Source of the DNA: Actinomycetes bacterium
GTDB lineage: Bacteria > Actinomycetota > Actinomycetes > S36-B12 > UBA10799
NCBI GenBank assembly: GCA_029779995.1
Contig: JAKOZM010000508.1
Location: forward strand, 1 to 21,094
DNA length: 21,094 nt
Direction of reading: 5' to 3'
The translations under genes and the position numbers were made by a program. The notes beneath the pieces were generated by a model. It did no database searches. It had not been told where the DNA came from and was given only the letters and a program-made list of their open reading frames with translations. This document shows positions 1 to 8,803 of the stretch, piece after piece (within the stretch, counting starts at the first letter, position 1; the number at the start of each line of letters is the position of its first letter).

Positions 1-1
1 C

Positions 2-796
<795 letters not shown>

Positions 797-840
797 TTCC
801 TCTGGCGACCCGTGAAGGTGTCCTGGTTGAGGTGAGTCTT

Positions 841-858
841 ATGGCCCTGGGGGGCCGT
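841..858 (+). terminator. Short G/C hairpin after argG
   Basis: A stem of seven pairs (five G-C, one A-U, one G-U) with a 4-nt loop lies 45 nt after the argG stop, in the 135-bp gap between two convergent genes. There is no U-tract, which is usual for actinobacterial terminators. A second, weaker 5-bp inverted repeat (CGCAC/GTGCG) sits at 883-897. Either could end transcription, but neither is strong. Confidence 0.3.
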
Positions 859-931
859 GAACGGTAGAGGTTGTCAGAAGGACGCACGTAGAGTGCGCCT
901 CAATGACATCTTCTGGTGCGCGGTGACTGCC

Positions 932-2164
932 TTAGACGCCGAGGTCCACGATGCGGTCAGCCACCGACTCCCACCCCCACAGATCGGTGACTGTCTCGCG
1001 AGCCGCGGCGGACAACTCGGCGTACTCCGCTGCCGGCAGGGCGAGCAGGCGGGTCAGTCTGTCTGCCAGTGCCTGGGCGTCGCCGGTCGGGAACGCGGCC
1101 AGATCTGCGAACTTCGCGGGATAGTGCTGGCGCAGACCGGCGGCGATCTCTGCCAGGCCGGAGTGGTCGGCCACCAGCGGTGGACAGCCACACGAGGCCG
1201 CCTCGGCTGCGACCATTCCGAACGCCTCCGGGAAGACTGAGGGCACGACACTCGTTGCGCACAGGGGCCACAGGTAGCGCAGGTGCCGATGCTCCAAGGC
1301 TCCGGTGAAAAGGATGTCGGGGCCGGCAGTACCTTCGAGCTCGGTGCGAGCAGGACCGAAGCCCACGATCACCGCGCGCAGTCCGAGCTGTTTGACGACA
1401 TCGATGAGTAACGGAACCCCCTTCTCCTGGCTGATCTTGCCCACGTAGGCGATCACGGGTCGGGGGTCGGCGAAGAATGCGGCGAGACGCGCGGCATTGC
1501 CGTCGTCGGGCATCCGCGGGTTGCCGACGTTCGGGGCGTCCTGCTGTGACTGCTCCAACAGCCCTGCCAGCGCCGCGTCACGTACGCAGGGTCGCATGAG
1601 GTGCGTGTCGACGCCGGGCGGGATGACCTCGATGCGGTGGGGTTCCAGACCCACGAGATCGACAACGACGTTCTTGATGTGCTGAGAGCCAGCGATCACG
1701 GCCTTTGCCGGGCGTAGGGCATCCAGCGCCCAACTGCATAGCGCCGGGTTGTCCCGCATGGCGTATTCCAGTTCCGAGCCGTGCGCCTTGACGATGTACG
1801 GCTGACCCGCGGCCGCCCCGACGGGACCGCCGAGCAGGACGTGGTTGGTGATGAGCAGGTCCGCCGGGCCGGCCGCGCGGATGGCGGCGGCATTGGATTG
1901 CACGAAGTCATCGAGAACGTCGCGCGAGACGTCCGGGAGCAGCGCAGGGACCGCATGCTCGTACTGGTCGAGCACGAACACCGGCAGCGGACCGGGCAGC
2001 TCTGGCCGCACCACTGTTGCCCCGGCGAGGTCGAGATCGTCGTGCTCCTGGCAGAACACCGTGACCTCGTGACCCTGCCCGGCGAGCGTACGTGCCAGGG
2101 CGCGGCTGTACTCGTTCGAACCCGTCCCCCGCAGCAGGTAGCCGTGCCAGATGTATATGCGCAC
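932..2164 (-). CDS. Glycosyltransferase family 4 (GT4, GT-B fold)
   Basis: A 410-residue protein starting at a GTG. The N-terminus (VRIYIWHGYLLRGTGSNEYS) is the glycine-rich first Rossmann strand and loop of GT4 enzymes. The C-terminal nucleotide-sugar domain has PVIAYVGKISQEKGVPLLI, a VIVGFGP strand, and the E-x7-E motif at E313/E321 (PEAFGMVAAEAA). Known: these enzymes move a sugar from an NDP-sugar to an acceptor with retention of configuration, in the cytoplasm or at the inner membrane. Acceptor and sugar cannot be told. The frame stays open upstream to 2491, but that extension is Arg/Pro-rich and lacks family similarity; the GTG right before the first beta strand is the natural start. 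No Shine-Dalgarno is seen, and a TACGTT hexamer lies 6 nt upstream, so the mRNA may be leaderless. It stands alone on this strand, 330 bp after the SWIM gene. Confidence 0.9.
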   Translation of the reverse strand: MRIYIWHGYLLRGTGSNEYSRALARTLAGQGHEVTVFCQEHDDLDLAGATVVRPELPGPLPVFVLDQYEHAVPALLPDVSRDVLDDFVQSNAAAIRAAGPADLLITNHVLLGGPVGAAAGQPYIVKAHGSELEYAMRDNPALCSWALDALRPAKAVIAGSQHIKNVVVDLVGLEPHRIEVIPPGVDTHLMRPCVRDAALAGLLEQSQQDAPNVGNPRMPDDGNAARLAAFFADPRPVIAYVGKISQEKGVPLLIDVVKQLGLRAVIVGFGPARTELEGTAGPDILFTGALEHRHLRYLWPLCATSVVPSVFPEAFGMVAAEAASCGCPPLVADHSGLAEIAAGLRQHYPAKFADLAAFPTGDAQALADRLTRLLALPAAEYAELSAAARETVTDLWGWESVADRIVDLGV

Positions 2165-2494
2165 ATCTGGAACGTACCCCGATCGACGGGCTTCAGTAGG
2201 GGGAATCTGCTCAGGATTACGTTTGCGCAACCGGCGCGGGCTTCGGGGGCCGTCCGACGGACCTGGCGTGCCGATGGCTGGGGTTTCGCGCGGACTGCTT
2301 TTCGCTCGCGTCTCGCGGTACAACCGTGGCGGTCTTGAAGATGTCAGTGGGGCGCACGGAAAGTCAGCGCCAGTGACATACTCCCTCGTCAGACGATGTG
2401 TGGGATCGCCACCCGCCACGCTGAAGCACGCCCGCCACAAGGTCGTCGGCTCCGTGCTTCCAGCAACCCGACAATTGGCTCCGTCAGGCACGGC
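2165..2494. other. 330-bp gap without a convincing gene
   Basis: Open frames cross this stretch on both strands, but the translations are Arg/Pro-rich with no family signature, as expected of non-coding high-GC DNA. It should hold the end of the SWIM transcript and the promoter of the glycosyltransferase. A 6-bp inverted repeat (CCGTGC at 2453-2458, GCACGG at 2488-2493), just after the SWIM stop, is too loosely spaced to call a terminator. Confidence 0.5.
2171..2176 (-). promoter_or_regulatory. -10-like hexamer TACGTT for the glycosyltransferase
   Basis: On the minus strand TACGTT fits the actinobacterial TAnnnT pattern and ends 6 nt before the GTG. With no Shine-Dalgarno this suggests transcription starting at or next to the start codon. 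No clear -35 is seen. Confidence 0.35.
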
Positions 2495-3070
2495 TTAGGT
2501 GCCCGGTCCGCCCAATTCCGGCCCCGGCCAAGGAACGATCAGGTCGGCCCCGGCCACTCGCTGGGCGAACGTCGCGGATTCGGCCACCTTACGAAGGACC
2601 TCAAGATCGGCCGCTTGCAGCGGTTCTACCTCGCGCGGCGGCTCCTCGCCGGCCCACAGCGCTCGGGTGGCCGGTTGCGCATCGACCAGAAAGGCGGCGA
2701 CGTACGCCAGGGCCGCGGCATGCTTGCACCAGTCGTAGTCACACGTATATGGACACGTGCAACTGGCATGAATCCGGTCGCTGCCCGAGATCATCGTCTT
2801 GGTCAACCGGACCTCGTACGGCTGGCGCGCCGAGCCCTGAATGCTGGCCGTGAACTGTTCGGCGCCGATCTCCACCCCGATGACCTGACCCTGCCGGGCG
2901 TAGGTGCGGCCCCGACTCAGGATCGGCGGCCGGCCCTCCATCTCGGCGGCGTGAATCAGATCCAGGGCGTCTGGATCGTCGACCTTGCCCGGTTTCGGCA
3001 CCACGACCCCGCCCTCCACAGCGATGCGGGGTTTGGCCTGGAACCAACCCCGCTCGCGGTCGGGACTCAC
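2495..3070 (-). CDS. SWIM zinc-finger protein, partner of the SNF2 helicase
   Basis: A 191-residue protein. The SWIM signature is plain: C104-x-C106, then C115-x-H117 (CTCPYTCDYDWCKH), with the usual small residues after it (AAALAYVAAF). Known: SWIM fingers (CxCxnCxH) bind zinc and are found with bacterial SNF2 ATPases and MuDR transposases, with a likely role in DNA or protein binding. The N-terminal 95 residues hold the strand-rich segment common upstream of SWIM motifs (RGRTYARQGQVIGVEI). The GTG start overlaps the TGA stop of the helicase as GTGA, so translation is almost surely coupled and the two products made together. Residues after about 135 show no recognised domain. In many bacteria SWIM and SNF2 parts are on one polypeptide; here they are separate. 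Confidence 0.9.
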   Translation of the reverse strand: MSPDRERGWFQAKPRIAVEGGVVVPKPGKVDDPDALDLIHAAEMEGRPPILSRGRTYARQGQVIGVEIGAEQFTASIQGSARQPYEVRLTKTMISGSDRIHASCTCPYTCDYDWCKHAAALAYVAAFLVDAQPATRALWAGEEPPREVEPLQAADLEVLRKVAESATFAQRVAGADLIVPWPGPELGGPGT

Positions 3071-5706
3071 TGCAGGACCTCATCGCGCACGAGGCCCACC
3101 AGTTCGGTGAGTTCCGCATCAGTCAGTTCGGTCACGGAGGTTTCCGTGGAGCGGATGACACTCGCGGCCAACTGACGCTTCGCGCGCAGAGCGGTGTCGA
3201 TGCGATCCTCGAGAGTGCCCGGGCACACCAGGACATGGACCGAGACCTTCTGGTTCTGCCCGATGCGCCACACCCGGTCCGAGGCTTGGTCCTCCACGGC
3301 CGGGTTCCACCAGCGATCAAGATGAATCACGTGGTTGGCCCGCACCAGCGTCAGCCCTGTCCCGCCTGCCTTCAGGGAGGCGATCAGGATGGGCGGGCCG
3401 TCCGGCTCGCTGAAGGCCGCCACAGTGCGGGCCCGCGCCGTGCGGGAGTCAGAACCGGTCAGGGTGGCCACCTCAACACCCAGTTCATGACTCAAGTGGG
3501 CGGCCAGGTCAGGAACGAACGAGGCGAATTGGCTGAACACCACGACCGCCTGCCCCTCATCGACGATCTGCCCGCACAGTTCCACCAAGCGGGTGACCTT
3601 GCCGGAGCGTCTGCCCAGCGCGCCCCGCGATTCAGTGAGCAGCGCCGGGTGCACACAGATCTGCTTGAGGCGGGTGATGCCACCCAGCACCGCGGCCCGC
3701 CGGCGCAGTCGCGGGTCACTGGCGCTACCCGCCGCAGCCCGCAAGTCCTCGAGCGCGCCCAGCATGTCGGTCACCACCGCCTCGTATGCGCCGACCTGTT
3801 CGCGCGTCAGCGTGCAGTCGTCGCGAATGACCTCGCGGTCCGGCAGGTCGGGCAGGATGCCGGGATCGGTCTTCACCCGGCGCAGGAGGAAGGGCGCCAC
3901 GACGGCACGCAGTCGAGACATCGCCTCCTCATCGCCTTGGACGTACCGATCCGTGAACACCTTGCGGCGAGGCAGCAGTCCGGGCTGGGCGAAGGTCAGC
4001 AGCGACCACAGATCACCGAGATGGTTCTCGACGGGCGTGCCGGTGACGACCAGTCGGTGGGTAGCCGTCAGCGCCCGGGCGGCGCGAGCCGCGTGGGTGT
4101 CCGGGTTCTTGATCGCCTGCGCCTCGTCCAGCACCACGCGGTGCCAGGACACCTCCTTGAGGCCCTGCTCACGGGCCAGCAGGCCGTAGGTGGTGACCAC
4201 CACGTCGGCGTCCGGGTCCATTGCCCGCCGATCGGCACCGTGAAAAGCCTGAACGCGCAGATCCGGGGTGAACTGTTGCGCCTGCCGCACCCACGTGTCG
4301 ACCAGGGTGACGGGGCATACGACCAAGGTCTGCCCGGCGTGATCGGCGGCGATCCAGGTCAGCACCTGCAGGGTCTTTCCCAGACCCATGTCGTCGGCCA
4401 GGATCCCGCCCACCCGGTTCTCGGCCAGCCAGGTCAACCACTGCAGTCCGGCGCGCTGATACGGGCGCAGGGTGGCCTGCACCTGGGCCGGCGGGTCGGT
4501 CTGCCTGGCTGGGAGCAAACCCTGTGCGAGCACGTCGTCGGCCGCCATCTGCACGCCCTCGAACGCTTCGTCAGCCAGTAGGTCGGCCGGGCTGACCGGT
4601 CGTCGAAGCCGTCGTGCCAGGGCGGCCAGCCGCGCGACGTCATCGCGCCCGATCCGCAACCAACGGCCGCTGACCGCGACGAGTTCGGACTTCGACGCGG
4701 CCAGTTCCAGCAGCTCCGCCTCCGTGAGCGTCAGGCCATCGACCTGGATGTCTGCCTCAAGACCGAGGCCGGCCACCGAGAGGGTGGTGCCACCAGGTGC
4801 GTTCACGGACGTGAAGCGCCGCCGTACGGTGGACGTGCGCAGGAGCCCACCGGGGGCGATCACATCGAAGCCCGCCGCCTGCACGCGCGGCGCCACACGG
4901 TCGAGGAACTGCACGATCTCCTCGTCGGCTACCCCGCACTGCCCCTGCATAAGGTGTTGCAGAGTGGTCGGGATCCCGCTGCCCCAGGCCCGCCGAAGGG
5001 CGTCGTACTCCGACTCGCGGAACTCGTCCCAGGCAGCCTCGCTGGCGGCGAAGTGCGAGGGGCCGGCCGTGGACCAGGGCAGGCGGGTCGTGGGTTCGTC
5101 GAGCGCAATGGCCAGCACATGTAGTGACCACAGGTCAGTGGTCTCGCGGGGCGGGGTCAGCACGATGGCCAGCCGCGCATTCGCGGCGGCCCGGCCCGTG
5201 ACGTGGGCCGCCCACCGCCGGATTGCGGCCTGTTGTGACGTTGTGGGCAATGGGGGCACTTCGGTGGTGACCGGACGCACGTGGGTGTCGACGACCCGCT
5301 GGGAGAACGCCTGCAGTGCCTCGTCGGAACTCGCCACGCCTGCCTGTCGGCATGCTTGAAGTGCTTTGTCCAGGGCCGCTCTTTCCACCGGACCGGGGGC
5401 GGCCCGCCATGCCCAGCGATCGCCCTCGGGGAACGGCAGGCAACGAGCGTCGGCGGCAGTGATGCTGGCCGTCACGAGGTGCGCCAGTGCGGTTACGCGG
5501 GCTGTGGCTGCACCGGATGCGACCTGCGCGATCCACGCGCCGAAGGATTCGTCGATGGCACGCTGCCACATCCGCGTCCGCTGCACCCCGTGCGCCAGCG
5601 GCAACGCCCGCAACGTGCCGCGGCCCTGGCCGTGGGCCGTCGTCCACACCGTGTCGTGGTCGACGAGGACGTCGACTGGATCCGAAGCGGGGGTGGGGAT
5701 GGCCAC
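3067..5706 (-). CDS. SNF2-family DEAD/DEAH-type helicase (Swi2/Snf2 ATPase)
   Basis: An 879-residue protein with both RecA-like halves. Lobe 1: Q-motif-like LRPYQRAGLQWL (about 413-424), Walker A DDMGLGKT (438-445), DEAQ Walker B (527-530) and TGTPVENHLGDLWSLL (555-570). Lobe 2: VVVFSQFASF (721-730), ASLKAGGTGLTL (776-787), HLDRWWNPAVEDQA and arginine-finger motif ASDRVWRIGQ (808-817). Known: SNF2 ATPases move along duplex DNA and displace proteins rather than unwind strands; bacterial members such as RapA work on RNA polymerase or in repair. The first 400 residues are divergent and probably a partner-binding domain. The GTG at 5706 is the first possible start, since an in-frame TAG lies just upstream. 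No Shine-Dalgarno precedes it. It heads a two-gene operon with the SWIM protein. I see no methylase, nuclease or DISARM-like gene nearby, so housekeeping remodelling is the more likely role. Confidence 0.95.
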   Translation of the reverse strand: MAIPTPASDPVDVLVDHDTVWTTAHGQGRGTLRALPLAHGVQRTRMWQRAIDESFGAWIAQVASGAATARVTALAHLVTASITAADARCLPFPEGDRWAWRAAPGPVERAALDKALQACRQAGVASSDEALQAFSQRVVDTHVRPVTTEVPPLPTTSQQAAIRRWAAHVTGRAAANARLAIVLTPPRETTDLWSLHVLAIALDEPTTRLPWSTAGPSHFAASEAAWDEFRESEYDALRRAWGSGIPTTLQHLMQGQCGVADEEIVQFLDRVAPRVQAAGFDVIAPGGLLRTSTVRRRFTSVNAPGGTTLSVAGLGLEADIQVDGLTLTEAELLELAASKSELVAVSGRWLRIGRDDVARLAALARRLRRPVSPADLLADEAFEGVQMAADDVLAQGLLPARQTDPPAQVQATLRPYQRAGLQWLTWLAENRVGGILADDMGLGKTLQVLTWIAADHAGQTLVVCPVTLVDTWVRQAQQFTPDLRVQAFHGADRRAMDPDADVVVTTYGLLAREQGLKEVSWHRVVLDEAQAIKNPDTHAARAARALTATHRLVVTGTPVENHLGDLWSLLTFAQPGLLPRRKVFTDRYVQGDEEAMSRLRAVVAPFLLRRVKTDPGILPDLPDREVIRDDCTLTREQVGAYEAVVTDMLGALEDLRAAAGSASDPRLRRRAAVLGGITRLKQICVHPALLTESRGALGRRSGKVTRLVELCGQIVDEGQAVVVFSQFASFVPDLAAHLSHELGVEVATLTGSDSRTARARTVAAFSEPDGPPILIASLKAGGTGLTLVRANHVIHLDRWWNPAVEDQASDRVWRIGQNQKVSVHVLVCPGTLEDRIDTALRAKRQLAASVIRSTETSVTELTDAELTELVGLVRDEVLQ

Positions 5707-5712
5707 TGGAAC

Positions 5713-5718
5713 AGGCTA
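5713..5718 (-). promoter_or_regulatory. -10-like hexamer TAGCCT for the helicase operon
   Basis: On the minus strand TAGCCT (TAnnnT) ends 6 nt before the GTG of the helicase, and no Shine-Dalgarno lies between. This is the spacing expected of a leaderless transcript. No -35 is evident. Confidence 0.35.
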
Positions 5719-5838
5719 ACCAAGGCGAAACCGGGCCAGACGTTCGTCCCGTGCCCAGGGGGTCCGTCTCGCCGGGCAGCCGCTCGGCGTCGCGACCCTG
5801 GACGTCGAGTGGCGGTACTGCGCACGAACGGCTGCAGA

Positions 5839-5848
5839 GGCACGTGCC
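5839..5848. promoter_or_regulatory. Perfect 10-bp palindrome GGCACGTGCC
   Basis: A perfect inverted repeat in the 226-bp gap between the divergent helicase and membrane-protein genes, 22 bp upstream of the TATAAA hexamer. Its place suits an operator, but a palindrome this short can arise by chance in G/C-rich DNA. Confidence 0.2.
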
Positions 5849-5870
5849 CTCCCGCGTCCGTGACGCGCGG

Positions 5871-5876
5871 TATAAA
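5871..5876 (+). promoter_or_regulatory. -10-like hexamer TATAAA for the membrane hydrolase
   Basis: TATAAA matches the -10 consensus at five of six positions and is the most A/T-rich site in the gap. It would start RNA near 5883 and give a leader of about 50 nt that contains the AAGGGGG ribosome-binding site at 5921-5927. No good -35 is seen. Confidence 0.4.
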
Positions 5877-5932
5877 CGGCGCAATCTGTCCGACCCCTCT
5901 GTCATGGTGAACGCACATTCAAGGGGGTAGCC

Positions 5933-8803
5933 ATGACTGACCCGGTACCGCGCGTGCGGGAGATCCGTGTCCACGGTGTCTCGGGCACGGCACCGCACAG
6001 CATGCTGGGTGTTCACGACTACCAGGTCACACAGGTGTCCGGTGACCACATCACGGGGTTGTACAGATGCCGACCCGGCACATCCCCAAGAAACGTGGCC
6101 TATCCAGCCGACGTGGAGGTCGTCGCCTACTCGTGGGGGAGTCTCACGTCGGGTGCCTCCGGCTTCATGGGCGGTGCGCGCAGAGCGCTGTGGCTGACGC
6201 TGTTGCCCTTTGCGCTGGCGAACCTGTCCTATTGGGCTCGGCCCGACCTGGACACCGCGCGCCGGCCCCGAATTGCCACCGCCGTCGCTGTGCGGGAGGC
6301 GTGCCTGATGATGACATGGTTGCTCACCGCGGCCATGTGTTTCATAGGGATCGACATGATTGCCTGGCAGTGTTTTCGGGGCGGCGCTCCGGTCTGTCCG
6401 GCACTGCCCTCCCAGCTGTCATTCATGAGCAGACCTCCCTGGGACGCCGCCGGTATGCGCCTGCTGATCGGATCGTCGCTGCCCCTGGCCTGCCTTGCCC
6501 TGCTGTGGTGGCTGTCCAAGAATTCCTTGGCGCGTTATGAGGGGCGACAGTCGCGCCATGACACCCCTGGCGGCGGCGAAGGGGTGCTGCGCCGCCAGCG
6601 CATGTGGGTCGGCACTGATCGCACGGCCCTTCTGCAACGTCTGCACATCGGCTCGGGTCTACTGCTGGTGGTCGTCTTTGGCCTAGCGCCGCTGTTGCGG
6701 TACGCCGAGCGGGATCGCTTGTGGTGGGCAGGGGCAGCCCTCGCCGCCGTGACGGTGGCGATGCTCGTGGGTACTGCTGTCTCGGTTGGTGTGTCCTACC
6801 GCGACGGCATCGACTTCCCCGGTACCCATGAGACTCTCGCGACCAGAGTGGCAGCAGCGCTGCCTTGGGGTGCGGTCCTGGCCCTTGCCTGCTACGGCCT
6901 GCTCATGGCGTTCGCGGACATCCCGGAACGCTTCGACGATCCCGGCTTGACGCGGGGGCGCAATCTGCTGGTCGGCGCACTCGCCCTCGTACTTGTAGGT
7001 ATCGTGTCCTGGCTGATCTTCGCCGCTGACCGCCCCGGCTGGGCGCTAGTGGTACCGCTCGCGCTGGCTGCGACGGCCTGGGTTGGCGTCTTCTCGCGGC
7101 CCGCGGCCGTTGCGCTCGGGGCGGGACTGCTGGTCGTGTGCATGGTCTTCCAGAACATCCGGTCCTCTGCGCCTGACGTCCCTAGGGCGTGGCACGGCGC
7201 GGGGGCCGCGCTGATCCTGGGCGCCGCGGTGTGGGTGGCCCTGCTCTTCACGACATCCTTGGTCGTGTTCCTCGGCAACTGGCTCAACGGTGGTCAGCCC
7301 GTGACGGCACTTCGGTCGGAGTTCACCCTCGCATCATCCCCAGGTGCCTTTGCCGCGCAGGTGCAGCAGGGGGCACCCGTCCTGCTCGCCACCGGACAGG
7401 TCGTGGTGCGCGGCGCGATCCTGGAGCGATCCGGGCCGGACTTCTTTGTGCTGAGGGCGGGTACGGTGTCCGCATCGTCGGTGACCACACCCGACGGCGA
7501 AACTGTCCGCACCACACCGGACCTGGACGTTTCCGCAGGCTTGTTGCTCATCGATGACCCACCACTACAGCTTGTGCAGGGTTGTGTCACTGACCCGGGA
7601 GTCCCCTGTGAGGTCGGGGACATCCGCGACACGTGGATCAATCAGCTCAGTGGGCCGATGGTCATCGACGGCCCGGTTCGACTCGTCGTCGCCAACACTC
7701 CGCAGGAGCCCGTCGTCGTCCCGCAGGTCCTGATCTGGTTCTCCGGATTGACGGTCGTTTGGGCCGGCGCTTCGCTGCTGGCCATCGCCCTGGGCTTCTT
7801 CGTGTTCGCCTTGCGGGCGCGATCCACCATCGCCGGTCAGCTCGGCGCGGATGGGATTCCCGAGCAGGAAAGGCGGCGCAGTGGGCGGGCCCGCTTGCTG
7901 GCTGGTTTCACCCACCGCGCCGAACGCCTGCTGGCCGTGACCGCCGTCATCACCTCGGCATGTGGGGTGCTGCTGGTGGTGGGTGTGGTGGCCGACTGGC
8001 AACCCTGGCGCGACTCTGCCGTGGCAGCGGCCCTGGTCAATGGTGGTTTGTGGTTGGCCATGCTGATGTCTGCTGTCCTGATCGTGCTGGTGGGAAAGCT
8101 GATGAACGCGACCGGTTTCTGGCGCGTCGTGGGAGTGCTCTGGGACCTCACAACCTTCTGGCCCCGCGTGGCGCATCCCCTGGGACCACCGTGTTATGCC
8201 GAACGGGTGGTTCCCGAGATCGTCGATGAAGTGGTGCATAGCCAGCGGCAGGGATCCCGGCTGATTCTGTCTGGACACAGCCAAGGGTCCCTGATCGGGG
8301 TCGCCGTCCTGTCGCAGGTCGCGGCGATCACGGGGAATCTGAACGGCGTCCGCTTCCTGACGTACGGTTCGCAGCTCAGGACGTTGTACGGCCGGGTCTT
8401 TCCGGCGGTGCTCGGCCCACACGTGCTTGGTTGCACGCCCACTGCGGGTGCGCCACCGCTGAGCCGCGCCTGGCCAGACGCTCCGGACGCAGGAACTGCT
8501 GGCAGTCGGGGCCCACCTGCGGCCGGAGCAAACACTCTCGCCCAGCAGCTGCAGGTCCCCGGTCCGCTGCCGAACTGGGTCAACCTCTTCCGCCGCACCG
8601 ACCCGATCGGGTTCCGGGTCTTCGCTGACCAGTCAAGCCGGGTGGACAGGTACGTCAGCGAACAGGATCCACCGGCGAGGAAGGTCCGGGGCCACAGCGA
8701 CATGCAGTTCAGCGCTGTCTATGGGCAGGTGGTGCTGCCGTGGGCATCAGCCCAGAACATCGTCTACGGTCAAGGTCCTCATCTGGTCGACGGAGACGTC
8801 TGA
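5933..8803 (+). CDS. Large polytopic membrane protein with split alpha/beta-hydrolase motifs
   Basis: A 956-residue protein; the ATG has AAGGGGG five nt upstream. Residues 9-20 (REIRVHGVSGTA) look like the first strand and oxyanion HG motif of a lipase, followed by VAYSWGSLTSG at 64-74. About twelve hydrophobic segments follow: nine between roughly 84 and 453, then, after a strand-rich soluble part (454-595), three more at about 597-627, 665-688 and 699-722. The C-terminus then resumes a hydrolase fold: LILSGHSQGSL with nucleophile S783, a likely acid D890 (RRTDPIG) and H921 (RGHSDMQ). The stretch VLWDLTTFWPRVAHPLGPPCYAERVVPE (735-761) recalls large uncharacterised membrane proteins of Streptomyces and relatives. 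Inference: a membrane-anchored esterase or lipase with its catalytic domain on one face. The substrate is unknown. Its last 57 bp overlap the convergent AAA gene. Confidence 0.85.
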   Translation: MTDPVPRVREIRVHGVSGTAPHSMLGVHDYQVTQVSGDHITGLYRCRPGTSPRNVAYPADVEVVAYSWGSLTSGASGFMGGARRALWLTLLPFALANLSYWARPDLDTARRPRIATAVAVREACLMMTWLLTAAMCFIGIDMIAWQCFRGGAPVCPALPSQLSFMSRPPWDAAGMRLLIGSSLPLACLALLWWLSKNSLARYEGRQSRHDTPGGGEGVLRRQRMWVGTDRTALLQRLHIGSGLLLVVVFGLAPLLRYAERDRLWWAGAALAAVTVAMLVGTAVSVGVSYRDGIDFPGTHETLATRVAAALPWGAVLALACYGLLMAFADIPERFDDPGLTRGRNLLVGALALVLVGIVSWLIFAADRPGWALVVPLALAATAWVGVFSRPAAVALGAGLLVVCMVFQNIRSSAPDVPRAWHGAGAALILGAAVWVALLFTTSLVVFLGNWLNGGQPVTALRSEFTLASSPGAFAAQVQQGAPVLLATGQVVVRGAILERSGPDFFVLRAGTVSASSVTTPDGETVRTTPDLDVSAGLLLIDDPPLQLVQGCVTDPGVPCEVGDIRDTWINQLSGPMVIDGPVRLVVANTPQEPVVVPQVLIWFSGLTVVWAGASLLAIALGFFVFALRARSTIAGQLGADGIPEQERRRSGRARLLAGFTHRAERLLAVTAVITSACGVLLVVGVVADWQPWRDSAVAAALVNGGLWLAMLMSAVLIVLVGKLMNATGFWRVVGVLWDLTTFWPRVAHPLGPPCYAERVVPEIVDEVVHSQRQGSRLILSGHSQGSLIGVAVLSQVAAITGNLNGVRFLTYGSQLRTLYGRVFPAVLGPHVLGCTPTAGAPPLSRAWPDAPDAGTAGSRGPPAAGANTLAQQLQVPGPLPNWVNLFRRTDPIGFRVFADQSSRVDRYVSEQDPPARKVRGHSDMQFSAVYGQVVLPWASAQNIVYGQGPHLVDGDV

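Noticed and set aside
2165..2491. N-terminal extension of the glycosyltransferase frame
   Set aside because: The extra 109 residues are Arg/Pro-rich with no family similarity, and the GTG at 2164 falls right before the first conserved strand.
3235..4581. Long plus-strand open frame opposite the helicase
   Set aside because: Complement of helicase lobes with intact motifs; translation is Gln/Arg/Gly-rich without domains.
2495..5706. Helicase/SWIM pair as part of an anti-phage system such as DISARM
   Set aside because: No methylase, phospholipase-D-like, DUF1998 or nuclease gene is near; the neighbours are metabolic.
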